Below, in pieces: positions 1 through 6,003 of a stretch of 9,985 nucleotides of DNA; the stretch's first letter is position 1, and each line of letters starts with the position of its first letter. The position numbers and the translations under genes are program-made. The notes under the pieces are model-generated. The model searched no databases and had not been told where the DNA came from. It worked only from the letters and a program-made list of their open reading frames with translations. Origin of the DNA: an uncultured Eubacteriales bacterium (lineage in GTDB: Bacteria > Bacillota > Clostridia > Lachnospirales > Anaerotignaceae); the NCBI GenBank assembly GCA_934256695.1, contig CAKQPE010000070.1, forward strand, positions 1 to 9,985, written 5' to 3'.

Positions 1-114
1 TCGGTATTCGGGTCTATATGGGGAATAGGCGGAATGATAATAGCTGTTCCCGTTACGGCATTCATAAAGAAGAAATTTGATAGGATTTATATGAAAAGAC
101 GCTTCAGCCCTTGA
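1..114 (+). CDS. AI-2E family transporter, C-terminal end (5' truncated by window)
   Basis: Only the last 37 residues lie in the window, open from base 1 to a TGA at 112-114. They read as one hydrophobic helix with the signature FGSIWGIGGMIIAVPVTAFIK, then a short basic tail (KKKFDRIYMKRR). The (F/L)G(I/L)WGMxxAVPVxAxIK pattern is characteristic of the last membrane segment of the AI-2E/PerM (YdiK-like) family of about 350-residue polytopic membrane proteins. Members are variously proposed to export signals or to act as ion antiporters, so no substrate can be assigned. It lies 44 bp upstream of tcdA on the same strand with no obvious terminator between, so read-through is possible. The family assignment rests on this one conserved motif. 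Confidence 0.72.
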   Translation, partial: SVFGSIWGIGGMIIAVPVTAFIKKKFDRIYMKRRFSP

Positions 115-158
115 ATTTTTAATAAATTACTGATATAGTCTTATATCGGGTGATAAAA

Positions 159-866
159 ATGGACAATAGATTTTTAAGAACAAGAATGCTTTTCGGTGAA
201 GAAAGCTTTGAAAAATTAAAAAACAGCACGGTTATGATTTTCGGTCTTGGCGGTGTAGGCGGCTATGTTGCAGAGGCTGTAGCAAGAAGCGGTGTAGGAC
301 ATATTATAATAATAGATAACGACACTGTGGATATATCAAACATAAACCGTCAGGTAATAGCTTTAAACTCCAATATAGGTCAGTATAAAGCCGACCTTTG
401 GGAAGAAAGAATAAAGGAAATTAATCCCGAAGCGGTAGTTGAGAAACATAAAATCTTTTTTTTGCCGGGAAACCATGATATAATAAAATCCGGTGTGGAT
501 TATATCGTAGATGCCGTTGATACGATAACTGCTAAGATAGAAATTATAATGCAGGCAAAAGCTCTTAATATACCTGTCATATCATCTATGGGAACAGGCT
601 TTAAAACCGACCCATCAAAGCTTGAAATTACCGATATATATAAAACATCGGTCTGCCCTCTTGCTAAGGTTATGAGATATGAGCTTAAAAAACGAGGTAT
701 TAAAAAACTTACCGTTGTCTATTCAAAAGAATTGCCAAGAAAATCCGCTTTTTCAATAGACCCTGAAGGTACACGCAAAAAAACAGCCGCAAGCTGTGCT
801 TTTGTTCCTTCAAGTGCTGGACTTTTAATAGCTTCAAAGGTTATAAGAGATTTAGCCGATATTTAA
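159..866 (+). CDS. tcdA: tRNA threonylcarbamoyladenosine dehydratase (TcdA/CsdL/YrvM family)
   Basis: E1-like (ThiF/MoeB/HesA fold) enzyme that activates t6A37 of ANN-decoding tRNAs with ATP and dehydrates it to cyclic t6A, in the cytosol. Counted from the ATG at 159 the protein has 235 residues, normal for Gram-positive members. Visible are the nucleotide-binding loop GLGGVG (about residues 29-34), the acidic strand end IIIIDNDTVD, and the ATP-contacting SNINRQ motif (about 60-65). A YKTSVCPLAKVMR segment near residue 163 sits where E. coli TcdA has a DPLA motif. A GTG at 150 is in frame, but it lies inside the likely Shine-Dalgarno (GGGTGA, 148-153), which sits 5 nt before ATG 159, so 159 is preferred. 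It lies 21 bp before the RseC-like gene, probably as one transcript. ThiF/MoeB are less likely: there is no zinc CxxC pair and no sulphur-carrier gene nearby. Confidence 0.93.
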   Translation: MDNRFLRTRMLFGEESFEKLKNSTVMIFGLGGVGGYVAEAVARSGVGHIIIIDNDTVDISNINRQVIALNSNIGQYKADLWEERIKEINPEAVVEKHKIFFLPGNHDIIKSGVDYIVDAVDTITAKIEIIMQAKALNIPVISSMGTGFKTDPSKLEITDIYKTSVCPLAKVMRYELKKRGIKKLTVVYSKELPRKSAFSIDPEGTRKKTAASCAFVPSSAGLLIASKVIRDLADI

Positions 867-887
867 ACAGAACTGGAGGAAAATTTT

Positions 888-1331
888 ATGGCAGAAAAAG
901 GCGTAGTTATAAATACAAAAGATAACTTTGTTACCGTAAAAATGATGCGTCAGGAGGCTTGTGCCAAATGCCGTGCCTGTATAGCAGGCATGGAAGGAAA
1001 AGAAATGTTTATAGAAGCCGAAAATCTTTGTGACGCAAAGACAAATGACTGGGTAGAAATAGAAATGTCTCCGGACGGATTTATTAAAGCCGTTCTTATT
1101 ATGTACGGAATACCGTTTCTTGCTTTTATGCTCGGTATAGGTGCAGGATACTTCCTTGGCGGTATGCAGAACTTTATCGGCAGAGAAATAGTTTCTTTCA
1201 TTGTGGGACTTATATTTACCTTTATAGCTTTTATGTGGATTAAGAGTCAGGAAGCTCGTTGGTCAAGCAAAAAATATAGACCCGTTGCTACGAGAATAAC
1301 AACTGCCGTTGCCGATGCGGAATTTAAATAA
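888..1331 (+). CDS. RseC-like (SoxR-reducing system) membrane redox protein
   Basis: 147-residue protein of the RseC/RsxC-associated family (SoxR reducing system protein RseC). The N-terminal soluble domain carries a C-x2-C-x2-C cluster (Cys25, Cys28, Cys31) typical of the family. Two membrane helices follow (about 67-91 and 99-119), then a basic tail. In Proteobacteria RseC is linked to the Rsx/Rnf electron-transfer complex and to sigma-E control. In Clostridia the homologue often stands apart from those systems and its role is less clear; no rnf or sigma-E gene is visible here. The start is well supported by GGAGGA at 876-881, 6 nt before ATG 888. It probably shares a message with tcdA, 21 bp upstream. 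The message may end at or near the hairpin at 1351-1392. A direct role in electron transfer is inference from the cysteines. Confidence 0.8.
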   Translation: MAEKGVVINTKDNFVTVKMMRQEACAKCRACIAGMEGKEMFIEAENLCDAKTNDWVEIEMSPDGFIKAVLIMYGIPFLAFMLGIGAGYFLGGMQNFIGREIVSFIVGLIFTFIAFMWIKSQEARWSSKKYRPVATRITTAVADAEFK

Positions 1332-1350
1332 TTAAACAAATTAATAAATA

Positions 1351-1392
1351 AAACACCTTTTGTAAAAATACTATATATTACAGGAGGTGTTT
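1351..1392 (+). promoter_or_regulatory. Hairpin that pairs the Shine-Dalgarno of the C_GCAxxG gene (possible terminator/translation switch)
   Basis: Bases 1351-1365 (AAACACCTTTTGTAA) pair with 1378-1392 (TTACAGGAGGTGTTT) over 15 consecutive positions, two of them G-U. The loop is 12 nt (1366-1377). The 3' arm contains the whole AGGAGG Shine-Dalgarno (1382-1387) of the next gene, and the arm runs into five T residues at 1390-1394. In RNA the structure would hide the ribosome binding site. With its T tract it could also end transcription coming from the RseC-like gene. Pairing and overlap are read directly; regulatory function is inferred. Confidence 0.6.
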
Positions 1393-1395
1393 TTA

Positions 1396-1743
1396 TTGTG
1401 CAAAGAAAATTCTTTAAACTGTTGTCAGCTTTGTGCCAAAAAGATATGTAGTTTAGAAAATAAAATCCTTACCGACAACGAAATCGGTATGCTCTCCCTT
1501 TTAGGTGACGGACTGGGCATAGGCGGAATGTGCGGTGCTTTGACAGGTTCTCTCGCAGTAATGGGTATATTGTCCGGCAGCAAAAACAAAGACTTTATCC
1601 GTACGAAGCTTATACTATCATTTGCGGAAAGATTTTCAACTGTAAATTGCTGCAAACTAACAGAGTATCATTCCGATTTTTGTAAGGAAATTATTGACTT
1701 TTGTATCAATTCAACCATAAATATATTAAAAAATCAGAATTAA
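1396..1743 (+). CDS. C_GCAxxG_C_C family cysteine-rich redox protein, TTG start
   Basis: Small cytosolic protein of the C-GCAxxG-C-C family, thought to bind a metal or redox centre through conserved cysteines; the exact function is unknown. From TTG 1396 it has 115 residues, with ten cysteines at 2, 9, 10, 13, 18, 46, 85, 86, 96 and 103. The core signature GGMCGALTGSLAVMG (about 43-57) is present, as are the C-terminal NCCKL and FCKEII motifs, which match the family's later cysteines. Start choice: GTG 1387 overlaps the AGGAGG at 1382-1387 and cannot be served by it, whereas TTG 1396 has an 8-nt spacer, so a TTG start is inferred. Its Shine-Dalgarno is part of the hairpin at 1351-1392. Many members are fused to or sit beside other redox proteins; here it follows an RseC-like protein, which also has a cysteine cluster. 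I would not assign an enzyme activity. Confidence 0.78.
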   Translation: MCKENSLNCCQLCAKKICSLENKILTDNEIGMLSLLGDGLGIGGMCGALTGSLAVMGILSGSKNKDFIRTKLILSFAERFSTVNCCKLTEYHSDFCKEIIDFCINSTINILKNQN

Positions 1744-1783
1744 ATCTTTTATTTTTGAATAAATAATTAATGAGGTGATTTTT

Positions 1784-2146
1784 ATGGATCCATCAGATAT
1801 CGAAAAATTAATGACTATAGGAAATATGCTCAATACCTGCAGCTCAAAAACCGAAACAAATTCTTCCGATATTGCTCCGCAGTTTAAAAACAAAATTCAA
1901 CGTCAAACAGCTGTGCTTAACAATATACTTCCTTATGTTGCACCGGATATACGCAAACAGCTTTTTGCTCTAATAAAAATTATTGAGCTTAAAAATTTCG
2001 AGAGCGGAAATATTACAATGCAGGAAAAATTTGTTTTCAACAGGAAAAAATTTATAGATGCCGCATTAAAGTATCTATCACCTGATGAAAAACAGGTTTT
2101 TAACACATTTTTTATTTTAAGCCAAATGGGAAAAGGAGAAAATTAA
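1784..2146 (+). CDS. Hypothetical small helical protein, first of an unrecognised gene pair
   Basis: Not recognised. The 120-residue product is predicted soluble, with no signal peptide, membrane helix or known motif that I can see. The first third is polar and Ser/Thr/Asn-rich (TCSSKTETNSSD, about residues 17-28). Basic, amphipathic helical stretches follow: FKNKIQRQTAVLNNILPYV, then APDIRKQLFALIKIIEL, then a lysine-rich end with KYLSPDEKQVFNTFFILSQM. Start: GTG 1775 lies inside the Shine-Dalgarno GAGGTGA (1772-1778), so ATG 1784, 5 nt after it, is taken as the real start. It stops 2 bp before the next gene, whose Shine-Dalgarno lies within its last codons, so the two are almost certainly co-translated. 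Base composition resembles the surroundings and nothing suggests recent transfer. Gene reality is strongly supported by SD, spacing and intact frame; function is unknown. Confidence 0.72.
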   Translation: MDPSDIEKLMTIGNMLNTCSSKTETNSSDIAPQFKNKIQRQTAVLNNILPYVAPDIRKQLFALIKIIELKNFESGNITMQEKFVFNRKKFIDAALKYLSPDEKQVFNTFFILSQMGKGEN

Positions 2147-2148
2147 AA

Positions 2149-2424
2149 ATGACAGTATTGGAAACTATGCTTAACCGAAACGAGTTTTCATGTTTAAGCG
2201 AAAAACAAAAATCTATTCTTTTAAAATTCTGCTCTGAAATAAAAGGAAAAAATCCAACCGAAACTGTAATGCTCTTTATAAAATACATACATTTGCTGGA
2301 AAATGAGAAAAAATTATCACCGGCAGAAAAAACGGCACTAACAGAAGCTGTACTTTCATCAATGAATATTGAGGAACGAAAAAATGCCGAAAATATTATT
2401 AATCTGATTAAAAATATAGTATAA
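2149..2424 (+). CDS. Hypothetical small helical protein, second of an unrecognised gene pair
   Basis: Not recognised. 91 residues, soluble, strongly helical by composition: rich in Glu, Lys, Leu and Asn, no cysteine motif beyond Cys15 and Cys28, no membrane segment. It opens with LETMLNRNEFSCLSEKQKSI and ends in an amphipathic stretch, ERKNAENIINLIKNIV. The Shine-Dalgarno GGAG (2135-2138) sits inside the 3' end of the preceding gene and the intergenic gap is only 2 bp, so the two are translationally coupled. Like its neighbour it alternates short helices with Ser-Pro or Ser-Glu helix caps (LSEKQK and LSPAEK here, LSPDEK in the neighbour). The pair could be diverged relatives or partners in one complex, but that is a guess. 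It is the last + strand gene before the shared terminator at 2468-2494. Confidence 0.7.
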   Translation: MTVLETMLNRNEFSCLSEKQKSILLKFCSEIKGKNPTETVMLFIKYIHLLENEKKLSPAEKTALTEAVLSSMNIEERKNAENIINLIKNIV

Positions 2425-2467
2425 AAATCATTCCGAAAAATCAAAACAATCTGCTTTAATACAGAAT

Positions 2468-2494
2468 AAACCGCAGAGAAAAGCTCTGCGGTTT
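2468..2494. terminator. Bidirectional hairpin terminator between convergent gene blocks
   Basis: AAACCGCAGAG (2468-2478) pairs perfectly over 11 bp with CTCTGCGGTTT (2484-2494) around a 5-nt loop. The stem ends in T residues on the + strand (2492-2495), and flanking A residues (2468-2470) give a short T run on the - strand. It lies 44 bp after the last + strand gene and 60 bp past the end of panB, so it can serve both convergent messages. Confidence 0.85.
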
Positions 2495-2554
2495 TGGGGA
2501 AAATTAATAAATTAAGGGATTAAATCAGTACGTGTTTTTTGATACTTCCGGAAA

Positions 2555-3373
2555 TTATTCGAGACCTTCAACCTTTGTATTGTATGAATACTCAGGTGTT
2601 GGGAACTGGCCTTCTGTAACTTCCTTATGGTATGTGTTAAATGCATCAAGCATCTGTGTGCCAATATTTGCATATTTCTTTGCGAATTTCGGAACCCAGT
2701 CAGTAAAACCAAGCATATCCTGGAATATAAGTCCCTGTATTTCGCACTCAGGACCTGCACCTATACCGATTATAGGAATATTAATATTGTCTCTTATATA
2801 CTTGCATACGGAAACAGGAACACCTTCAACCATAATCATAAATGCACCTGCTTCTTCAATAGCTTTTGCATCTGCAAGAAGCTCGTTTACTGCGTCCATA
2901 CTCTTGCCCTGTACTTTAAATCCACCCATATTAGATGAAATCTGAGGTGTAAGACCGATATGTCCGCATACAGGAATACCTGCCTCTACAATACCTTTAA
3001 CAACAGCTGCCGAACGTCTGCCGCCTTCAAGCTTAATGGCATCACAGTTAATTTCTCTCATAAATCTGTTAGCTGTGTGTATTCCCTGTTCAACAGATTC
3101 GTTGTATGAACCAAAAGGCATATCACCGATAATAAATGTTGTAGGAGCTCCCCTTCTTACTGCTTTTCCATGGTGGATAATATCATCAGGTGTAACACCT
3201 ACTGTTCCCTCGTATCCAAGCATTGTCATTCCAAGGGAATCACCGATAAGTATAATTTCTATATCACTTTTTTCAACTATTGTAGCTGAAGTATAATCGT
3301 AACAAGTAAGAAGGCAAAGCTTTCTTCCGTTTGTTTTTGTAGCTCTGATTTCAGGTACTGTAATTTTTCTCAT
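2555..3373 (-). CDS. panB: 3-methyl-2-oxobutanoate hydroxymethyltransferase (ketopantoate hydroxymethyltransferase)
   Basis: Cytosolic TIM-barrel enzyme that transfers the hydroxymethyl group of 5,10-methylene-tetrahydrofolate to 2-oxoisovalerate. This makes ketopantoate, the first committed step of pantothenate and CoA synthesis. At 272 residues it has family length. The Mg-binding acids are present: Asp45 in IGDSLGM, Asp84 in IGDMPFGSY and Glu116 in IKLEGG. The catalytic Glu183 lies in MVEGVP, and the substrate-site HIGLTPQ (about 138-144) and GGFKVQGK are intact. One conserved stretch is unusual: after GIGAG the sequence is PECEIQGLIFQDMLGF, where most PanBs have a D-GQ-(I/V)-L-V pattern. 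The start ATG has CTCC (GGAG on the coding strand, 3381-3384) 7 nt upstream. panC and panD are not adjacent. A consensus promoter with paired FadR-type operators precedes it, so control by the adjacent GntR protein is likely. Confidence 0.95.
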   Translation of the reverse strand: MRKITVPEIRATKTNGRKLCLLTCYDYTSATIVEKSDIEIILIGDSLGMTMLGYEGTVGVTPDDIIHHGKAVRRGAPTTFIIGDMPFGSYNESVEQGIHTANRFMREINCDAIKLEGGRRSAAVVKGIVEAGIPVCGHIGLTPQISSNMGGFKVQGKSMDAVNELLADAKAIEEAGAFMIMVEGVPVSVCKYIRDNINIPIIGIGAGPECEIQGLIFQDMLGFTDWVPKFAKKYANIGTQMLDAFNTYHKEVTEGQFPTPEYSYNTKVEGLE

Positions 3374-3478
3374 TTCATTTCTCCTTTATTCAACACAAAT
3401 TTCACACAAGTTTATCCAACAAACTGATTTTCTGCCATATAATAAAAACCTCGTCTAACATTGTCGGGTATCATACAG

Positions 3479-3489
3479 TTGTTGAACAA
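3479..3489. promoter_or_regulatory. Putative GntR/FadR-type operator O1 (downstream of the panB start site)
   Basis: TTGTTGAACAA matches the FadR-subfamily operator pattern TnGTnnnACnA at every fixed position. It is the core of a longer odd palindrome, AGTTGTT-G-AACAACT (3477-3491). With a transcription start predicted near 3521 it would lie at about +33 to +43. An identical 11-mer occurs at 3561-3571. Binding by the neighbouring GntR protein is inferred. Confidence 0.55.
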
Positions 3490-3527
3490 CTAACTTTAAA
3501 AGCCCACCACTTTTAAGTGATAGGCGT

Positions 3528-3556
3528 ATTATAGAGCAAAACTTGTTCGATGTCAA
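3528..3556 (-). promoter_or_regulatory. Consensus sigma-A promoter for panB
   Basis: On the - strand, TTGACA (3556-3551) and TATAAT (3533-3528) are both perfect hexamers with an ideal 17-bp spacer. An A start is expected near 3521, giving a leader of about 148 nt before panB. Such a strong promoter is normally held in check by a regulator, which fits the flanking operators. Confidence 0.85.
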
Positions 3557-3578
3557 TACGTTGTTGAACAAGTTTTGC
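3536..3578. repeat. 13-bp perfect inverted repeat spanning the panB promoter
   Basis: GCAAAACTTGTTC (3536-3548) is repeated inverted as GAACAAGTTTTGC (3566-3578) with 17 bp between. The arms flank the -35 box. It starts 9 bp beyond the gntR stop codon, so it might also form a 3' hairpin on the gntR message. No T tract follows on that strand (TCTATAAT), so a role as a classical terminator is unconvincing and an operator role is more likely. Confidence 0.6.
3561..3571. promoter_or_regulatory. Putative GntR/FadR-type operator O2 (upstream of the panB -35)
   Basis: Second exact copy of TTGTTGAACAA, ending 4 bp from the -35 hexamer (3551-3556), at about -40 to -50. Its right half forms part of a perfect 13-bp inverted repeat (3536-3548 with 3566-3578). 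Centre-to-centre distance to O1 is 82 bp. A third, imperfect half-site (TTGTT at 3543-3547) lies in the promoter spacer. Confidence 0.55.
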
Positions 3579-3586
3579 TATTTTTA

Positions 3587-4282
3587 TTATTTTTTAATAT
3601 TATGAATATTATTTTCCATAAGTCTTACTGCATGGAGCATATGCAGTCTCATAGCTGTTTTGGCACCCTCTGCATCTCTTTGGCTCATAAAATCCATTAT
3701 AAGTCTGTGGTCTCTTATTGTTTCAACCCTAAGTTCCGAATTATTCTGAGTAACTTTAACAGCTATGTAAATAACCTGTAAAAGAGCCGGAATTAATTTA
3801 TTCATATACATATTATGTGTTGCCTTGGCTATAGCCTTATGGAAATTCTGTTCCTCCAAAGCTCTTTCGGAATTATCAATCAGTTTTTGTTCAAGCACCT
3901 GTCCGTAATGAAGTATATTTTTCATTTCTGTCTCTGTTGCTCTTTCTGTTGCATAAAAAGCCGCTTCAGGCTCGATTACTATACGCATTTCGTACAAATC
4001 ACGTATATCGACATTATTATCGGTAAAAGCCGATACACCGGTAAGTTTTTCCGCCTTTTCGGCAGAATATTCTTTTATAAATGTTCCTACGCCTCTCCTA
4101 ATTTCAAGCACACCATTTGTTGCAAGTATCCGTATTGCCTCCCTCAGTGTAGCCCTGTTTACATTAAGTTCTTTTGCAAAATCATTTTCGTTAGGCAATC
4201 TTCCGGTATCTTTAAAACGCTTTTCAACATTAATCATGTATAATATATCATCGGCAATCATTTCTGACAAAGCTTTTGGCAT
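3587..4282 (-). CDS. GntR family transcriptional regulator, FadR subfamily (FCD domain)
   Basis: 231-residue DNA-binding regulator. Residues about 8-70 form the winged helix-turn-helix of the GntR family: LPNENDFAKELNVNRATLREAIRIL as recognition region, then GVLEIRRGVGTFI as wing. Residues about 92-220 form an all-helical FCD ligand domain. The usual metal-site pattern is present as Glu144 (normally Asp), His148 in NFHKAIAKATHN, His192 in DHRLI and His214 in RLHMLH, so a divalent metal with an organic acid ligand is plausible. Family members sense fatty acyl-CoA, gluconate, lactate, pyruvate or similar acids; the ligand here is unknown. It is transcribed towards panB, 213 bp upstream of it, and two FadR-type operators lie in that gap. 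Start: ATG 4282 with an upstream AAAGGCGGA (SD-like) about 8 nt away. Control of panB is inference from position and operators. Confidence 0.9.
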   Translation of the reverse strand: MPKALSEMIADDILYMINVEKRFKDTGRLPNENDFAKELNVNRATLREAIRILATNGVLEIRRGVGTFIKEYSAEKAEKLTGVSAFTDNNVDIRDLYEMRIVIEPEAAFYATERATETEMKNILHYGQVLEQKLIDNSERALEEQNFHKAIAKATHNMYMNKLIPALLQVIYIAVKVTQNNSELRVETIRDHRLIMDFMSQRDAEGAKTAMRLHMLHAVRLMENNIHNIKK

Positions 4283-4408
4283 AAAAATCCGCCTTTCAAA
4301 TTAAAATATTTTACAGTACTAACTAATTAAATAATATATTAACAATCCAAAAATTTCAAGAAAAACCTTATGATATTTCAATCCTGATTATATAAATTTT
4401 ATAAAATT

Positions 4409-4447
4409 AAAAATCCCCATTAAGAATTTTTCTCAACAGGGATTTTT
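4409..4447 (-). terminator. Rho-independent terminator of htrA
   Basis: On the - strand the arms 4447-4430 and 4426-4409 can pair over 18 positions around a 3-nt loop, with three pairs being G-U. These pairs would be A-C mismatches on the + strand, which shows the hairpin is built for - strand RNA. The outer nine pairs (GGGATTTTT/AAAAATCCC, read on the + strand) are perfect. The RNA then runs into TTTTTAATTTTAT. It lies 54 bp after the htrA stop. Confidence 0.85.
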
Positions 4448-4500
4448 ATCAAAAGTTTTATTTAAGCCTTTTTTAAACCATTTGGATATTAACAAAATTT

Positions 4501-5952
4501 TTAATTATTCGTACTGTTTGAAACAGCGGCATTATTGGCATCTGCTATTTTTATTGAAACAGTCTTTGCTTCATTGTTTCTTATTACGTTAAGCTCTACC
4601 GTTTTTCCAACTTCTATTTTGGAAAGCTCATCTACAAGGGCTTCCATATTCATAACTGTCTTGTTGTCAATAGATGTTATAATATCTCCTTCTTCAAGAC
4701 CGGCAGTCTGTGCAGGACTTCCGTCAAATACCTGTCTTACAAGAACACCCACAGGGAGCTTATAAAGCTGTGCAATCTCATCTGTAATATCAGAACCCAT
4801 TATACCGATATACGGCTTAGGCTGTGTACCTTCTGTCTCAAGCTTTTCCATTATTTCCTTTACTGCATTGCTTGGTATAGCATATCCCATACCTTCTGCA
4901 ACGCTTGTGTCTGTTTTGGCTGTATTGATACCTATAATCTCACCATTATAATCTACCAGAGCACCGCCACTGTTGCCAGGATTGATAGGAGCACTTGTCT
5001 GAATAACCGTAAGATGTTTTCCGTTAAGTTCAAGGGATTTGTTAAGAATACTTATCATACCACCGGTTGCACTTTTTCCTGCACCGAGAGCATTGCCTAT
5101 TGCTATAACACTCTGACCAACATTAAGTTTGTCAGAATCACCGAATTTTGCAACACTGTATGTTACGTTAGCAGTCTTTAAATCACTTTTAAGAACCTTA
5201 ATTACGGCGATATCGTTTGTTGAGTCTGTTCCCACAAGTTCAGCTTTTATATTTTCAACACCTGTAACAGAAATGCTTATGGCACTTGCATCACCTACAA
5301 CATGGTCGTTTGTTACAATATAAGCATATTTATCATCTTCATCGAATATTACGCCCGAACCTGCTCCTTGACTCTCATAAGGAATACTCATACCGAAATA
5401 ATTTGTTGTTCCCGATACATTTACATTAATGTTTACTATTGAAGGATAAACCTTATTTATAACAGATACCGCATCATCAGACGAGCTGAGTGTAACTATA
5501 TTATTACCTGATGAGCTTCCACTTGATGCTTTTACATCGCCCTGCACTCTCTGAATCTGCGTTCCATCTGAACTGCCTGCTTTTTGGGCAAATATATTGT
5601 TTACTGCCGCATAACCTGCACCAAGACCTGTTCCGCCAAAAAGACTTACCGCAACACAGGCTGCTATTACTTTCTTAAAGCTTGTATTCTTTTTCTTTTT
5701 TACTGTTTCTCTGTAATAACTGCCATGCTTTTTTTCCGGCTTTATATCAGGTTCTTCTGTGGATTTTTCTTCTGAAATTTCTTCAGCCTCGTTTACTGTT
5801 TCTTCCTCGGCTTTTTCACTTTTGTTCTTTTCATATCCATCGTAGAAATGATTTTCGGCTTTCATTTCTTCTTCAAGAGAACTGTTTTCATTATCACTTA
5901 ATTCATTACTGTTTCTTTCTTCGTTATTTTCATTTAATTTATCATCAAACAT
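4501..5952 (-). CDS. htrA: HtrA/DegP-type membrane-anchored serine protease with PDZ domain
   Basis: 483-residue S1C family protease that degrades or refolds damaged proteins at the outer face of the membrane. Order of parts: an acidic Glu/Asn/Lys-rich cytoplasmic tail (1-75), a basic stop (KKHGSYYRETVKKKK), one membrane helix (about 93-118), a Ser/Gly linker, a trypsin-like domain (about 160-365) and one PDZ domain (about 378-470). The triad is complete: His217 in VTNDHVV, Asp247 in STNDIAV, Ser328 in PGNSGG. The Shine-Dalgarno is a full AGGAGG (5960-5965 as CCTCCT), 7 nt from the ATG. It is likely monocistronic, with its own TATAAT upstream (6004-6009) and a terminator at 4409-4447. Homologues in Bacilli are induced by secretion or heat stress through two-component systems; no such genes are in view. 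The gene name is by family (DegP/HtrA/YyxA group). Confidence 0.94.
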   Translation of the reverse strand: MFDDKLNENNEERNSNELSDNENSSLEEEMKAENHFYDGYEKNKSEKAEEETVNEAEEISEEKSTEEPDIKPEKKHGSYYRETVKKKKNTSFKKVIAACVAVSLFGGTGLGAGYAAVNNIFAQKAGSSDGTQIQRVQGDVKASSGSSSGNNIVTLSSSDDAVSVINKVYPSIVNINVNVSGTTNYFGMSIPYESQGAGSGVIFDEDDKYAYIVTNDHVVGDASAISISVTGVENIKAELVGTDSTNDIAVIKVLKSDLKTANVTYSVAKFGDSDKLNVGQSVIAIGNALGAGKSATGGMISILNKSLELNGKHLTVIQTSAPINPGNSGGALVDYNGEIIGINTAKTDTSVAEGMGYAIPSNAVKEIMEKLETEGTQPKPYIGIMGSDITDEIAQLYKLPVGVLVRQVFDGSPAQTAGLEEGDIITSIDNKTVMNMEALVDELSKIEVGKTVELNVIRNNEAKTVSIKIADANNAAVSNSTNN

Positions 5953-6003
5953 ATTAATGCCTCCTATGTTAAGTTTTTGTTCTCTATTTAATTTCTAAAT
6001 CAC

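Noticed and set aside
150..158. GTG start for tcdA at 150
   Set aside because: The GTG is embedded in the GGGTGA that best serves as Shine-Dalgarno for ATG 159, and the family N-terminus fits the later start.
1398..1451. Possible short leader peptide from GTG 1398, out of frame with the C_GCAxxG gene
   Set aside because: It has only 17 codons, no supporting features, and the overlapping family-matching frame starts 2 bp earlier with the same ribosome binding site.
3815..4243. Long + strand open frame (142 codons) antisense to the GntR gene
   Set aside because: Phe/Cys/Tyr-rich composition typical of an antisense shadow, no ribosome binding site, and the opposite strand is a clear GntR/FCD protein.
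4283..4330. Search for a TnGTnnnACnA autoregulatory operator in the gntR promoter region
   Set aside because: Only an AGTACT core with non-matching flanks is present; no site comparable to those before panB, so autoregulation is not claimed.
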